From assembly GCA_014904845.1 (NCBI GenBank), contig MU119532.1, forward strand, positions 3,128 through 54,364: 51,237 nt of DNA, read 5' to 3'. The notes beneath the pieces were generated by a model. It was not told the origin of the DNA, made no database searches, and saw nothing but the letters and a program-made list of their open reading frames with translations. Each line of letters opens with the position of its first letter. The stretch's first letter is position 1. A program made the translations under genes and the position numbers. This document shows positions 11,064 to 20,354 of the stretch, in pieces. Source of the stretch: Acephala macrosclerotiorum. Its lineage: Eukaryota; Ascomycota; Leotiomycetes; Helotiales; Mollisiaceae.

Positions 11064-12241
11064 GATTGAAATGTCTTCAAAACGATTGGGATGAATTGCG
11101 AAGAGTAAAAAAAGCAAACGCAGTCGTGAACCTTCCTTTACATATCTTTTCTTATCTCCCCACGATCCCGAATGGCTGGGACCTAGACAGCGTTCTCCTT
11201 GAGAAGTGCATCTCTAGTTGATCCATACTAGGATTCGGTAAGATAAGACCTGAATCGTAGGTCGGTATCGTCGGTATGGAGCCGATGGGCTCGAGGCATT
11301 GCTACTTACTGGCATCGGAGCGGAGACGTTCTACGAGTTTGTCAAAGCACCAAACGAATTTGGTGTAGAATACATTCACGATGAAGATAGGAGGAGAGTG
11401 GGATGTTGATGTTGGGGCTGTTGAGGTTGAGGTCGACGCGATGAGGTGAAGTCGAAAATGTTAGGGAAAGCGCTGTATGACTTGAGCCAAGGTCTCCTCT
11501 CAACTTCGTCGTCGCCTTCCTTCCTTCCTTCCTTCTCTTCTTCATTCATATTTTATCCTCAAATCCTTTATTTTATCTTCAACTTCATGCTATATTAGAC
11601 GTATCACTCGTATCGCGCTGATTACAATTTGATCTTTTGCGTGGCTGCTTCCCATGCTCTTGGCCGGCGGATCCCCGCCGGAATGTCATCGGCTTCGTCG
11701 GCCACGTTCCCGACATGCAGCATCTCTGGATCCCATTTTCCAATCCCACTCTTGATATCGCGTTTTCACATGTCTTACATCGCGATAGCGGTCGCTTAGC
11801 CGGAGAAATAAGTGGCCGATTTTAGCAAAGGGCGCAAATGCGATGAATCCATATTCCTACTAATAACCAACTAATAAACTGCTCGATAATTTTGATGCAA
11901 AGATTAGGGATTAGGCAGCTTCTCGAGAAGCATTTTTGAGAGTTTATATGAATTTTGGAACGTAGCCGAGGGAGGAGCATAGATTTGATTGAAGGACTTT
12001 GTAGTGTTCTCGCGTACAAAAATCGGCGATTTATTTCTCCTACTGAGAGGCGGTGTATCTACCTAAGTATATTGATTTCTAGCCTCGAGCGGTCAACACG
12101 CAGGACCTAGTGGCTCGCTCTGCTGGGCCCTGGAATTTCACCTAGGTCTCTCTCTTTGTTTTGTTTGTTTATCTTTTGGGGGCTTCGATTGAAGACAGTC
12201 GCTGCCACAACGATATTTACACATTCGTTGCATATTCAGTC
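11064..12241. other. Intergenic, contains a possible MITE
   Basis: No gene supported. The region just upstream of the permease is pyrimidine-rich on the coding strand. The interval 11802-12040 is bounded by inverted repeats (listed separately). The last 80 bases are the leader of the aldolase gene, with TTTGTTTTGTTTGTTT pyrimidine-type tracts. Confidence 0.5.
11802..12040. repeat. Possible MITE-like element with terminal inverted repeats
   Basis: Left end 11802-11824 begins GGAGAAATAA and the reverse complement of the right end 12018-12040 also begins GGAGAAATAA; 20 of 23 positions match. The interior of about 190 bases has no coding sequence. No clear target-site duplication is visible (TTAGCC on the left, TACTGA on the right), so this could be a chance or decayed inverted repeat. 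Confidence 0.4.
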
Positions 12242-13453
12242 ATGGGTCGAACTCTCCCTCGTGGTATCTACACCCCACTTCCGACCTTCTTCCAAGATGG
12301 CAGTGAGGAATTGGATCTCGAAGCATTTAAGAAACATGTGCAGTGTATGTCGTGTGACCATCTAAATCATTGCAATGTCTAATCCAAGCAAGTCACGGCA
12401 GGAGCAGGAACATTTCCCGTCATCTCTGGAACCATGGGCGAAGCCCCACACCTGGTGAGCTGGATCTCAACTCGCGAGGTGATTCAAGCTGACTACAATG
12501 GCAGAGCGGACCAGAACGAACAGCGTTGATAATTGCAGGCCGCGAAGCACTCGATGAAATAAATCTCACCTCAGTACCAATCTTTGCAGGAATTGGAGCT
12601 ACGAGCACCAGAGAATCGATACAGTTGGCAAAAGATGCCGCAGGAGCAGGAGCAGATTTCGCGATCGCAATCCCACCAGGATATTATGCCGAAGCATTGA
12701 CGGCTGATACGGCAGCTATCAAGAACTTCTTCGTGGACATAGCAGAAGCTTCACCAATTCCAGTGTGAGCATCCCTTCTGCGAGCAGTCAGAATGCCCCA
12801 CTGACCACACCGAAGCATGATGTACAACTTCCCAGGCGTCACTGGAGGAATCGACATGGACAGCGACCTCATTATCGACATTGCAAAGTCTGCTCCCAAC
12901 ATCTGCGGCGTAAAGCTCACATGCGCGGCCGTCGGAAAGCTCACTCGAATCACAGCCGTGGTCAACGATCCCACTTTCGAACTCAAGTATCCCCGAAAAA
13001 CAGCCACAGCACCATTCCTGGTGATTGATGGTTTCATCGACTTCCTGCTGCCATCAATGGCATCGGGAGCATCGGGAGCGATTACCGGACTGGCAAACTT
13101 CGCGCCGAGAACTTGTGTCAAGTTGTGGGAGCTGTGCTTGGCTGTTCCGGAATCGTATGCCGAGGCCCAGAAAGTGCAGAATTTGATTGCGAACGCGGAC
13201 GGGGTCGCTATTAAGATTGGAGTAAGTTTCTTCTTCCACTTTCCATGGCTCCTAATCAGCGGCGATCTTCGCTGACACCTCGATGTAGATTGCTGGAATG
13301 AAGATGCTCCTGAAGAATATGTTTGGTTATGGCAAAAATCCTAGACGGCCATTGCTGCCAATGTCAAGCATGAAGGGAGATTTGGTTCTGGCAAAACCTG
13401 TTATAAAAGAGCTAATAGCGTTCGAGAAGGCTTTGGCTGCAGCAGAAGAATGA
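12242..13453 (+). CDS. DapA-family aldolase (dihydrodipicolinate synthase / KDG-type aldolase-like)
   Basis: Five exons (12242-12344, 12393-12454, 12505-12764, 12816-13221, 13289-13453) give 331 residues. The TIM-barrel family marks are in order: GIYTPLPTFF at the N-terminus, GTMGEAPHLS (phosphate/carboxylate loop) near residue 47, MYNFPG with the conserved Tyr near residue 145, and GVKLTC with the Schiff-base Lys near residue 174. The VKLT...VGKLTRI pattern is seen in fungal enzymes related to L-threo-3-deoxy-hexulosonate aldolase of galacturonate breakdown and to 4-hydroxy-2-oxoglutarate aldolases. True lysine biosynthesis by this route is absent from fungi, so a sugar-acid aldolase is the better guess. 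No other galacturonate gene is adjacent. Cytosolic, no targeting signal. Confidence 0.9.
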
Positions 13454-14087
13454 TAAGCACTAGTTCCTTCACAATCTACTCCGATTTGTGCTTCTTTCTT
13501 TCCAAAAAGTCATTCTCGGTCAATACACTAGGTAGTTCCTGACTCAGCATGTACGGTAGGTTCATCGCTTCAAGGCATCCTGAAATCTGCCTGTAGTTCA
13601 ATTTTCAAATCCTCTTCAAATCCTCTCGTCGCAGAGAGATGAACTCTGGAGAAAGCTATGATGTTGTTACAAGACTTCAATAAGCAAATATCGTTATTAG
13701 CTCCGCGCTGTGATTGGCCCTCAAGTTCTGGGCGTGGCTTGCTTGTCGCGTACTCCCTACAGGCCCTATTAAATATTAATGAGCAATGACCAGCGCTTAA
13801 CTATATAGTAAAACACTGCGACCTCGAACAGGTGATTGGTCTGGCCACCCCTTGGGGACACGGCCGTAACCACCTCAGAATTAACATTTAAAAGGCTCTG
13901 TGGGTAGTAGGCTTTGAGACCCCATTGGGGCTGTCAGCGCTAGTACCTAGGCGCTGACCGCACTGCCCCTCACCTCATCTTAATTCAAGCCCCGACTTCC
14001 TTTCAACTATCGATCATTGTCCACCTCAATACAGACACTGATATCTTAGGAGCTCATCAATTGATTTCGCTCTCAACATCGCCCAAG
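13454..14087. other. Intergenic and P450 promoter region
   Basis: No gene. A short direct repeat, TTCAAATCCTC twice, lies near 13600-13622. A TATA-like CTATATAGTAAAA occurs near 13800 and a strong inverted repeat at 13933-13958. Confidence 0.5.
13933..13958. promoter_or_regulatory. Inverted repeat about 130 bp upstream of the P450 start
   Basis: GTCAGCGC and GCGCTGAC form perfect 8-base arms around a 10-base centre that itself contains CTAG on one side and CTAG on the other. Such symmetric sites can bind dimeric transcription factors, but no known factor is recognised here. Confidence 0.35.
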
Positions 14088-16169
14088 ATGGGGATCTCAC
14101 AGTTCCTCCCGACAAATTGGCCCTGGCTGTTTGTCGGCCTCGCCAGTGTGTACACATCCTACCTGATCTTCAAATTTATCAAACATCGCCGTTTCTATGC
14201 TGATCTCGTAGGTTCCCTTCTTCGCAATGATCAACCTTCCAGGTTTTCAAGAATACTGACATCTCCAGCCCACGCCGCCACAGTACGTGAAATCTTGCCC
14301 TTTTTCTGGAGACATATTCAGAGCCGAGCTCTTCGCGAGCTGCAAACTCGGCTCCTCAGCTCCTCGACTCCTAGATCATACTTGAAATGCCACTCTGATT
14401 TATCTATAGTTCCCTCATTCTCGGAAACCTCGCCATCATGGGTGAAGCCATGAAAAACTACCCCGCCGACATGCACCCGCAGCCCCTCTTCACTGAACTT
14501 GCAAATGAATACAAGTTCGACGGCCTGTACTACATGGACCTCTACCCATTCTCCGAACCTTTCATCTTCATCCTCGACCCCGAGCTCGCACTCCAAGTCC
14601 AATCGCAGCCCAACCTATTTCCCCGCCATCAATTCTCCGTCAATTTCCTCGGCGGTATCGTAGGCAAAAAATCAATATTTAGCACTATGGGAAAAGAATG
14701 GCAACAACAGCGTTCTTGGTTCGCGCCTGCGTTCGCAATGAGTCATTTATTAACCCTAGTTCCGGGAATGATTGAGGAAGTGTTGGTCTTCAAAGAGAAA
14801 TTAACCAAATCCGCTGTAAAAGGCGAAACATTCTCCATGAACGACGAAGCCATGAAACTAGCCATCGATCTTATCGGCCGAAACGTAGGCGACATCAAAC
14901 TTCGCAGCCAAATAGGATACAGTCCCATCCAAGACTCGTTCTCAAGTGCGATAGAATGGACGGCTGGAGTTACGGAGCCTTGGTGGAAGAAAGTCTTGAG
15001 TCCGGTGATGATGAGATGGTATACGGGGAAATTGGATCGGGAGTTGAGAAAGGTGATTGAGGAGAGGTATAGGGAGAGGGCTGGAGAGGATCGGGTTGAT
15101 AAGAGTATTTTGGATTTGGCGTTGAGGGGGTATAATAAGGAGAAGGGGAAGTTGGGGGGTGAGAAGATGGTTAGGGCTGATTTGGATGGGGAGTTTATGC
15201 AGATTGCGCTGGACAAGTGAGTTCGTTATTGCGTTGAGGGAGTGAGACTGACTTGGGGACAGCGCGAAGACTTTCTTCGCTGGTGGACATGATACTACAG
15301 CGTCTTTGATTACGGTAAGCATCTTTCTAGTGTACTATCATGCGATTCATGCTAACCGGGTTCAACAGTACATGTTCTATTACCTCTCCATCAACCCTTC
15401 AATCCTCGCCCGCGTCCGAGCCGAGCACGACGAAGTCTTCGGCACCTCCCTCGAAACCACAATCAAAACCCTAACCACAAACCCAGCACTAGCCAACAAC
15501 CCTCCCTTCACCCTCGCCGTCCTCAAAGAGTGCCTCCGTCTCCATCCCGTAGGATTCACAGTCCGCCAAGCCGCTCCCGGCGCAACAGTAACCTACAACG
15601 GACGTTCCTACCCCATGGAAGGACACATGATAGCCGTCCTGACCTCCTCAATGCACCGCAACCCCTCTCTTTGGCCTCCATCCCCTTCTTTCCCACTAGA
15701 TGAGTTCCATCCCGATAGATTTCTTGATTCAGAGACGAACTCGAGTGCGGCGTGGCAGCCGTTCGAAAAAGGACCGAGGAATTGTATAGGGCAGCAATTG
15801 GCGTTGTTGGAGGTTAAGGTTATTGCTGTGTTGATGGTTAGGTGGTTTGATTTTGAGGCGAAATTAAAGGATCATGGACTGAAGGTCGAGGGATGGGGTG
15901 GGAGGGCTTATCAGGAGTTGTGAGTTCACTCTTTTCTTTTGGTGTTGGAGAGGGCAGGGTCAGGCGTTATTGTCCAAGCCAACGAATGCCCTTCCTCACG
16001 TGAAGTGGGGTAATAGTGTCCTAGGCTAGGCTGGGAGATTGAAATCGCTCGAGGGGTTGTTGGAGACATAGTAGCGTTGAGTATTTGATGGGTATCTTAC
16101 TGACTCTGCTATAGGAAACTGAGTGCTAAGCCAAAAGATGGGATTCCTATGGTTGCGAAATTAAGGTAG
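14088..16169 (+). CDS. Cytochrome P450 monooxygenase
   Basis: Six exons (14088-14207, 14269-14282, 14410-15216, 15263-15314, 15369-15919, 16115-16169) add to 532 residues with no frame problem. An N-terminal membrane anchor (WPWLFVGLASVYTSYLIF) targets it to the ER. The proline-rich hinge PTPPHS is built from a 14-nt microexon. Catalytic marks: I-helix AGGHDTTAS near residue 320, ExxR in KECLR near 384, and the heme loop FEKGPRNCIG near 467 with the axial Cys. The last exon lies behind a 195-nt intron and restores the usual fungal C-terminal tail (LSAKPKDGIPM); stopping at the TGA right after exon 5 would lose it. Substrate and CYP family are not assigned. No polyketide or peptide synthase is nearby, so it is probably not part of a classical cluster. 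Confidence 0.93.
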
Positions 16170-16552
16170 ATAAAAGAGGCAAACTTAGATAAAGTGTATC
16201 AAGGAGGTAGGGAGTCTGCTGGGTTAGATGTTGACATAAAGAACTTTTGCGAAAGGCCAAGTTTGATATATTCATGTCCAAGCTTGAGAGGGACACTGGA
16301 TGCTCAAATCTGCTATCTCATACGTATGTTTCGGGGATAAAGTTCTTCCTCTTCCGTTCGGATCCTTAGCGTGCTAAACACAGTGGTAAATGGAGTTCAA
16401 AAATTCAAACGCGTCTCCTTTATAACGTCCACGATCTACCCACAACACCTTTCTCAACAAGCAAACAAGTTTGATTCAGTCATTCACATACTTAGATCGT
16501 TTGATTCTCTGACAGGCAACGAAACATATTTGTGAGCATTAACTAAATCCAA
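16170..16552. other. Intergenic, nothing seen
   Basis: Holds the 3' end of the P450 transcript and the promoter of the next gene. No repeats or RNA genes recognised. Confidence 0.5.
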
Positions 16553-17704
16553 ATGCCGACAAACAAGATGAATCCTCCACGAAAGACCCCCTTCAACGCG
16601 CTCCACCGCCCACCTGTGCCCCGACAACTATCCAACATGAACAATCCCCTCAACCCAAGAGCTCCTAGCTTTCAACCACAACCACCTCCAACAACTGGCA
16701 CTACTCTAAACATCATCGCCGAGACAGCTGCCATGGCCATCGCAGAAGAACGAAGCCGACTCGCGCCTGGCCTAACATCCTCTATCAATGGCCCCTTCCC
16801 TGCTACGTTCGAGCTTGGTACTGCAGAGGATGCTATGGCTACTCAATGGACGCGTCCAAAGCCGGCTGGTGGTGTTCCCCATCTCGCTTGTCTTCCCAGA
16901 GAGGTCCATAATACGATCGCTGCTCTGTCTGATGATATGAGTCTCGCCATCGTTTCAGTACGTTCTCGCCCCCCTGATCCCTTTCTCGCTCGCCTTCGCT
17001 CCGTTCGCATACAACCCCTTGATGCAGACGAGAATATCCCGGCCTTGCGGGGACATTGGAACAGCTCTCTTTTGGCTCAAATACTGACGTGTTCTCTTAA
17101 GGTCACCTGTCGTGCGCTTCGTATCAGACTTCCTCACAAAGTCCGCGTCCGAGCAGCCGATGAATATTATCACCCAATCACTCTACTCTCCGATGAGTTC
17201 TACAAGCCAATCACCCAGCCCATCGGGGACACTGCCGGTGACCATCTTCGACACATCTCGTCGCCTCTCGAAGATGTTATCATTGTCCCCAGCCTCGCTA
17301 GCGTTCGCCGAATCAAGATGTACGAGCTCTTGAAAGATTATATGAAGCCCGATAGTGCCGCTCTTCTCAACAATATGACCACAGAACTCGGCTCAATGGC
17401 CCTCGGTACGAGAGGACTTTCAAATATTGGTGATGTGGGATTCCGCCCTAAATACCGTCTGTACGCTGGTCACTACGGCGTTTGCGCTTTCATTACGGAG
17501 GAGAGATATCGGGAATTGAGGGAGAAATATTGGGAAGAATTCCCGGCGCTGCCGCAAAATTATCAGGAGTTGGTTAGGAAGGCTGAGGAGGAGGCGTTGA
17601 AGGCGGCGGAGGAGAGGAAGATTGTACCAGTGGCGATGAGAGATTCGGGTACGGGATTTAAGGCGTATCTTGCTCTTCGTATGTTGTCAAGAATGGGAAG
17701 ATGA
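16553..17704 (+). CDS. Uncharacterised fungal protein
   Basis: The frame is open for 383 codons, but 16958-17101 has all marks of a phase-0 intron (GTACGT donor, CTGAC branch, AAG acceptor, 144 nt), leaving 335 residues in exons 16553-16957 and 17102-17704. The N-terminal 60 residues are Pro/Asn-rich and probably disordered. The middle has LRIRLPHKVRVRAADEYY and similar basic patches. The C-terminus ends in a charged helix, ELVRKAEEEALKAAEERK. I recognise no domain, signal peptide or membrane segment. Upstream sequence is rich in CAAC/ACAA leader tracts typical of fungal 5' UTRs, which supports the chosen start. Function unknown. Confidence 0.7.
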   Translation: MPTNKMNPPRKTPFNALHRPPVPRQLSNMNNPLNPRAPSFQPQPPPTTGTTLNIIAETAAMAIAEERSRLAPGLTSSINGPFPATFELGTAEDAMATQWTRPKPAGGVPHLACLPREVHNTIAALSDDMSLAIVSVRSRPPDPFLARLRSVRIQPLDADENIPALRGHWNSSLLAQILTCSLKVTCRALRIRLPHKVRVRAADEYYHPITLLSDEFYKPITQPIGDTAGDHLRHISSPLEDVIIVPSLASVRRIKMYELLKDYMKPDSAALLNNMTTELGSMALGTRGLSNIGDVGFRPKYRLYAGHYGVCAFITEERYRELREKYWEEFPALPQNYQELVRKAEEEALKAAEERKIVPVAMRDSGTGFKAYLALRMLSRMGR

Positions 17705-17885
17705 GTAACTCATGGGTTGTGGGACATCCGACTGATGGTGGTCTGGTGTATCATGTTGAGTTTGTAAGAAGTGGAAGAGATCTGGTCTTTGCTTTGGAGA
17801 ATGTCCCTGAAAATCCCAGGACATTATGATATGGTCGTCGAATGAAGTACAGTGTAGGATTAGAGAAATGGAACAATCAATGAAT

Positions 17886-18995
17886 TCAGCACAATCCCAA
17901 CATCTCTCTATCCTCCTCTAACTTACACCCATCATCTCCCTCATCCACCTTACTTGGAATCGGCACATTCGCCAATGGTGTCAACCTGAACGCATGTCTT
18001 CTTGCTCCAGCAGGATAGTCCAAAGTCTGACTATGCTGCGTAACTCTCTGATCCCAAACCACCACTGTCCCTGGCTCATACCTCACCCTACAACTGAAAT
18101 CATGTCCCCTATTGATGTGATCAAACAGAAACTTGAGCAAGTAATCGCTCTCGTCATCATCAAACCCCACAATACTCTGCGTATAGCTCGAGTTGACAAA
18201 CAGTGCTTTTTGCCCCGTAACGGGATGAACCGTAACCACAGGGTGGATCGATCTTGTGACTGGTCTTCGCACCACTGACTTGTCTCCGTTGTCGCGAATT
18301 TCTCGTGATAGAGCAGCCTGGGTCGTATGCACAGCCATCAACCCCTCCAGCCTCGCCCTAAACTTTGGACTCAACTTCCTGAACGCCTGTACCGTACTGC
18401 TGATCACAGTATCACCACCAACACCACTCGGACTCTCCAACATAGCGAAGAAGGTCATTCCAGGGGGTTGAGCTTCAGGAGACTGATCAACGTGGAATTG
18501 GATGGGATTCTTCCTCGCCCAACTCTTCCTGATCCTCAGATCTTCTTGCGAATCATAAACAATCACAAATTCAGCAGGCCCGTTCTTAGGATGTGGCATC
18601 CAGCCATGGACATGGAGGGGTCCGAAGTGTCTAGCAATAGCTTTCTGGGCTTCAAAACCAGCGTTAAGGAATGCATCTTGGTTTCTGAAGACAACGCACC
18701 CGCGCTCGGCAGTCAGAAGGGCAAGTTCGTCGAGGGCGGCAGGAGAGAGATCTGTGAGTTGAACGCCTAGGATCTCGGTACCGACGTGGGGTGAGAGGTC
18801 GTTGATCTTTGTTACGTGGGAGAGAAGGTTTGGTTTTGCGGGGTCGGCGCGGAGGCCGGGGTCTGAGAATTCGAAGGCGCCGACCATTTCGACCTTCTCA
18901 AGAGGGTCATAATGTGCTTTGAGATGTCAGCCATGTGTTTTAATCTGAAGAGTGGGGAAGGTACGAACGAAGGTAGTCTGGGAAGAGGGGGGCAT
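17886..18995 (-). CDS. TauD/TfdA-type Fe(II)/2-oxoglutarate dioxygenase
   Basis: A continuous 333-residue frame from the ATG at 18887 carries the whole double-stranded beta-helix core. The metal-binding facial triad appears as FHVDQ (His and Asp, about residue 131) and TQHSQ (distal His, about 283), with the 2-oxoglutarate Arg in HAFRLTP. Family members oxidise sulfonates such as taurine or other small acids with 2-oxoglutarate and O2. Upstream, the same frame continues as HYDPLEKVE, which fits the family, and back to an ATG at 18995, but a TGA at 18929-18927 interrupts it. A 48-nt intron (18964-18917: GTACCT, CTGAC, AAAG) would remove the stop and keep the frame, at the cost of the LQIKTHG segment. 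So the gene is either spliced, starts at 18887, or has a nonsense mutation. Confidence 0.88.
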
Positions 18996-19437
18996 TTTTG
19001 GTGGGAACGGAAGGGGTTTCGATTGTGCTGGGCATGATGGGAGGCCTTTGATGCTGGTTCTGCACGATTAGAGAAACCGAGAACCAGATATAGCACTCTA
19101 TAAGTCAACGTGATGCCTTATCAGTTGTAGATGGTGGTGTTGGTGGGTGCTGTCGGCTTTGTCGGTTTCGTCGGCTTCTCAGCCGATGGCAGCAGTTGTG
19201 GGACCGAGACATCAGAATTCTTTATGCCCGGCAACGACAAAGTCAAGACTCGCGAACGTACCATCGGGAACTGTATTAGTTCTAGAACCCCGTCAAAGAA
19301 GTATAGGTGGGCATTAAGAAGAACTTCGAGTACACGTTACCACGTCTGACCGCATATCATCACCTCGCCTCCACAAACATTACCAACTTCCGAAAGGCAT
19401 CGAGTATCAATTGTCTTTCATGATACTTCCTCTCCAC
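18996..19437. other. Intergenic between convergent/tandem minus-strand genes
   Basis: No gene supported. A small repeat of GTCGGYTTYGTCGG occurs near 19149-19175. Confidence 0.5.
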
Positions 19438-20174
19438 TCACTCCCTCCATAACGCATCTTTCTCGGTAGGATTATCCTTACCGAAGAAAATGATTCGCAT
19501 CTGCTTCTTCATTTCCTCGGACATTTGACCATATATTGGATCAGGTTCGTAATGCGGGCCATCACGAAGATTACTGTCAAATGTATCAATTCTATACCAA
19601 CCCCCTTGCCTTCCGCAAGCAATTTGTCCGTCACCATGTGACCTCCTCCGAGGCATCTATATCCATCTTTGTATCTGATCCAGACCAAGCCTGCTGGACA
19701 ATTCGAACTCGAGTTTAGCTTGAGTTGTGTCTGAGCCCATTTCTCCTGTTTCTTTTGTTCGGCAGCAGGAAGAGTTTTGATCAAAATTTGGCGTCTGGCC
19801 ATGTCTACATCAAGCTTAGTCTTGAATGTAGACTTGGTGGAAATTTCGTCGCGCTTCGACTTCGATGATTCGGCAGAGATACTCCCGTACTTTGCCTCTT
19901 GTAGTTTGGCGGAGTTATCCTCGTATTTCGACTTTGGTAATTTCGCAATATCACGGCTAGATGGCTTTTGGCTGGAGGGCTTCTCTGAGGGCCGCTTCGA
20001 GGACACGGGTTTGCTGGACTTTGCTTGGTTCTTGTTCTTTGTGTCTCGTTGGAGATTAGTGAAGAGGGCAGATGGGAGAGAAGATGACGTTGACCCCCTG
20101 CTCTTTTTGGTCAAACAGTAGGAGCAGGTGCCTTTGCCGGAGCATGTGCACTTCGTCGATGTTGGACGAGACAT
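19438..20174 (-). CDS. Lys/Ser-rich fungal protein, split by a probable 1-base frameshift
   Basis: From ATG 20174 the frame gives an N-terminal Cys cluster (CTCSGKGTCSYC, possibly metal-binding), a long Ser/Lys-rich linker with repeated SKPSS-like units, then a compact conserved-looking end: AGLVWIRYKDGYRCLGGGH and KLLAEGKG. At that point the natural continuation GGWYRIDTFDSNL...PDPIYGQM is in the next frame and runs to a stop at 19438. The switch falls in a five-G run (19601-19605); one extra G would fuse both halves into about 245 residues. A homopolymer error in the assembly or a true mutation can both explain it. The C-terminal pattern is shared by anonymous fungal proteins as far as I recall; function unknown. 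Confidence 0.65.
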
Positions 20175-20354
20175 GTTTCAGTGTTATGTGTGTAAGCTTG
20201 AGCGCGAATAAACCTGGTATTCATGGTCGTTGGAAAGCTGTCAAGGGACTGGAACCTTTTATAATTTCGTTGGTACTTCTTGTGAATATTGAAGCTGGTA
20301 GTTGGCCGGAGCTGAATGTCTGAGTATATGTGAATCGCCGAGTTGAGGCGGTAC

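Noticed and set aside
9331..18995. Permease, aldolase, P450 and dioxygenase as a secondary-metabolite cluster
   Set aside because: No synthase, prenyltransferase or pathway regulator is present, and intergenic distances are ordinary.
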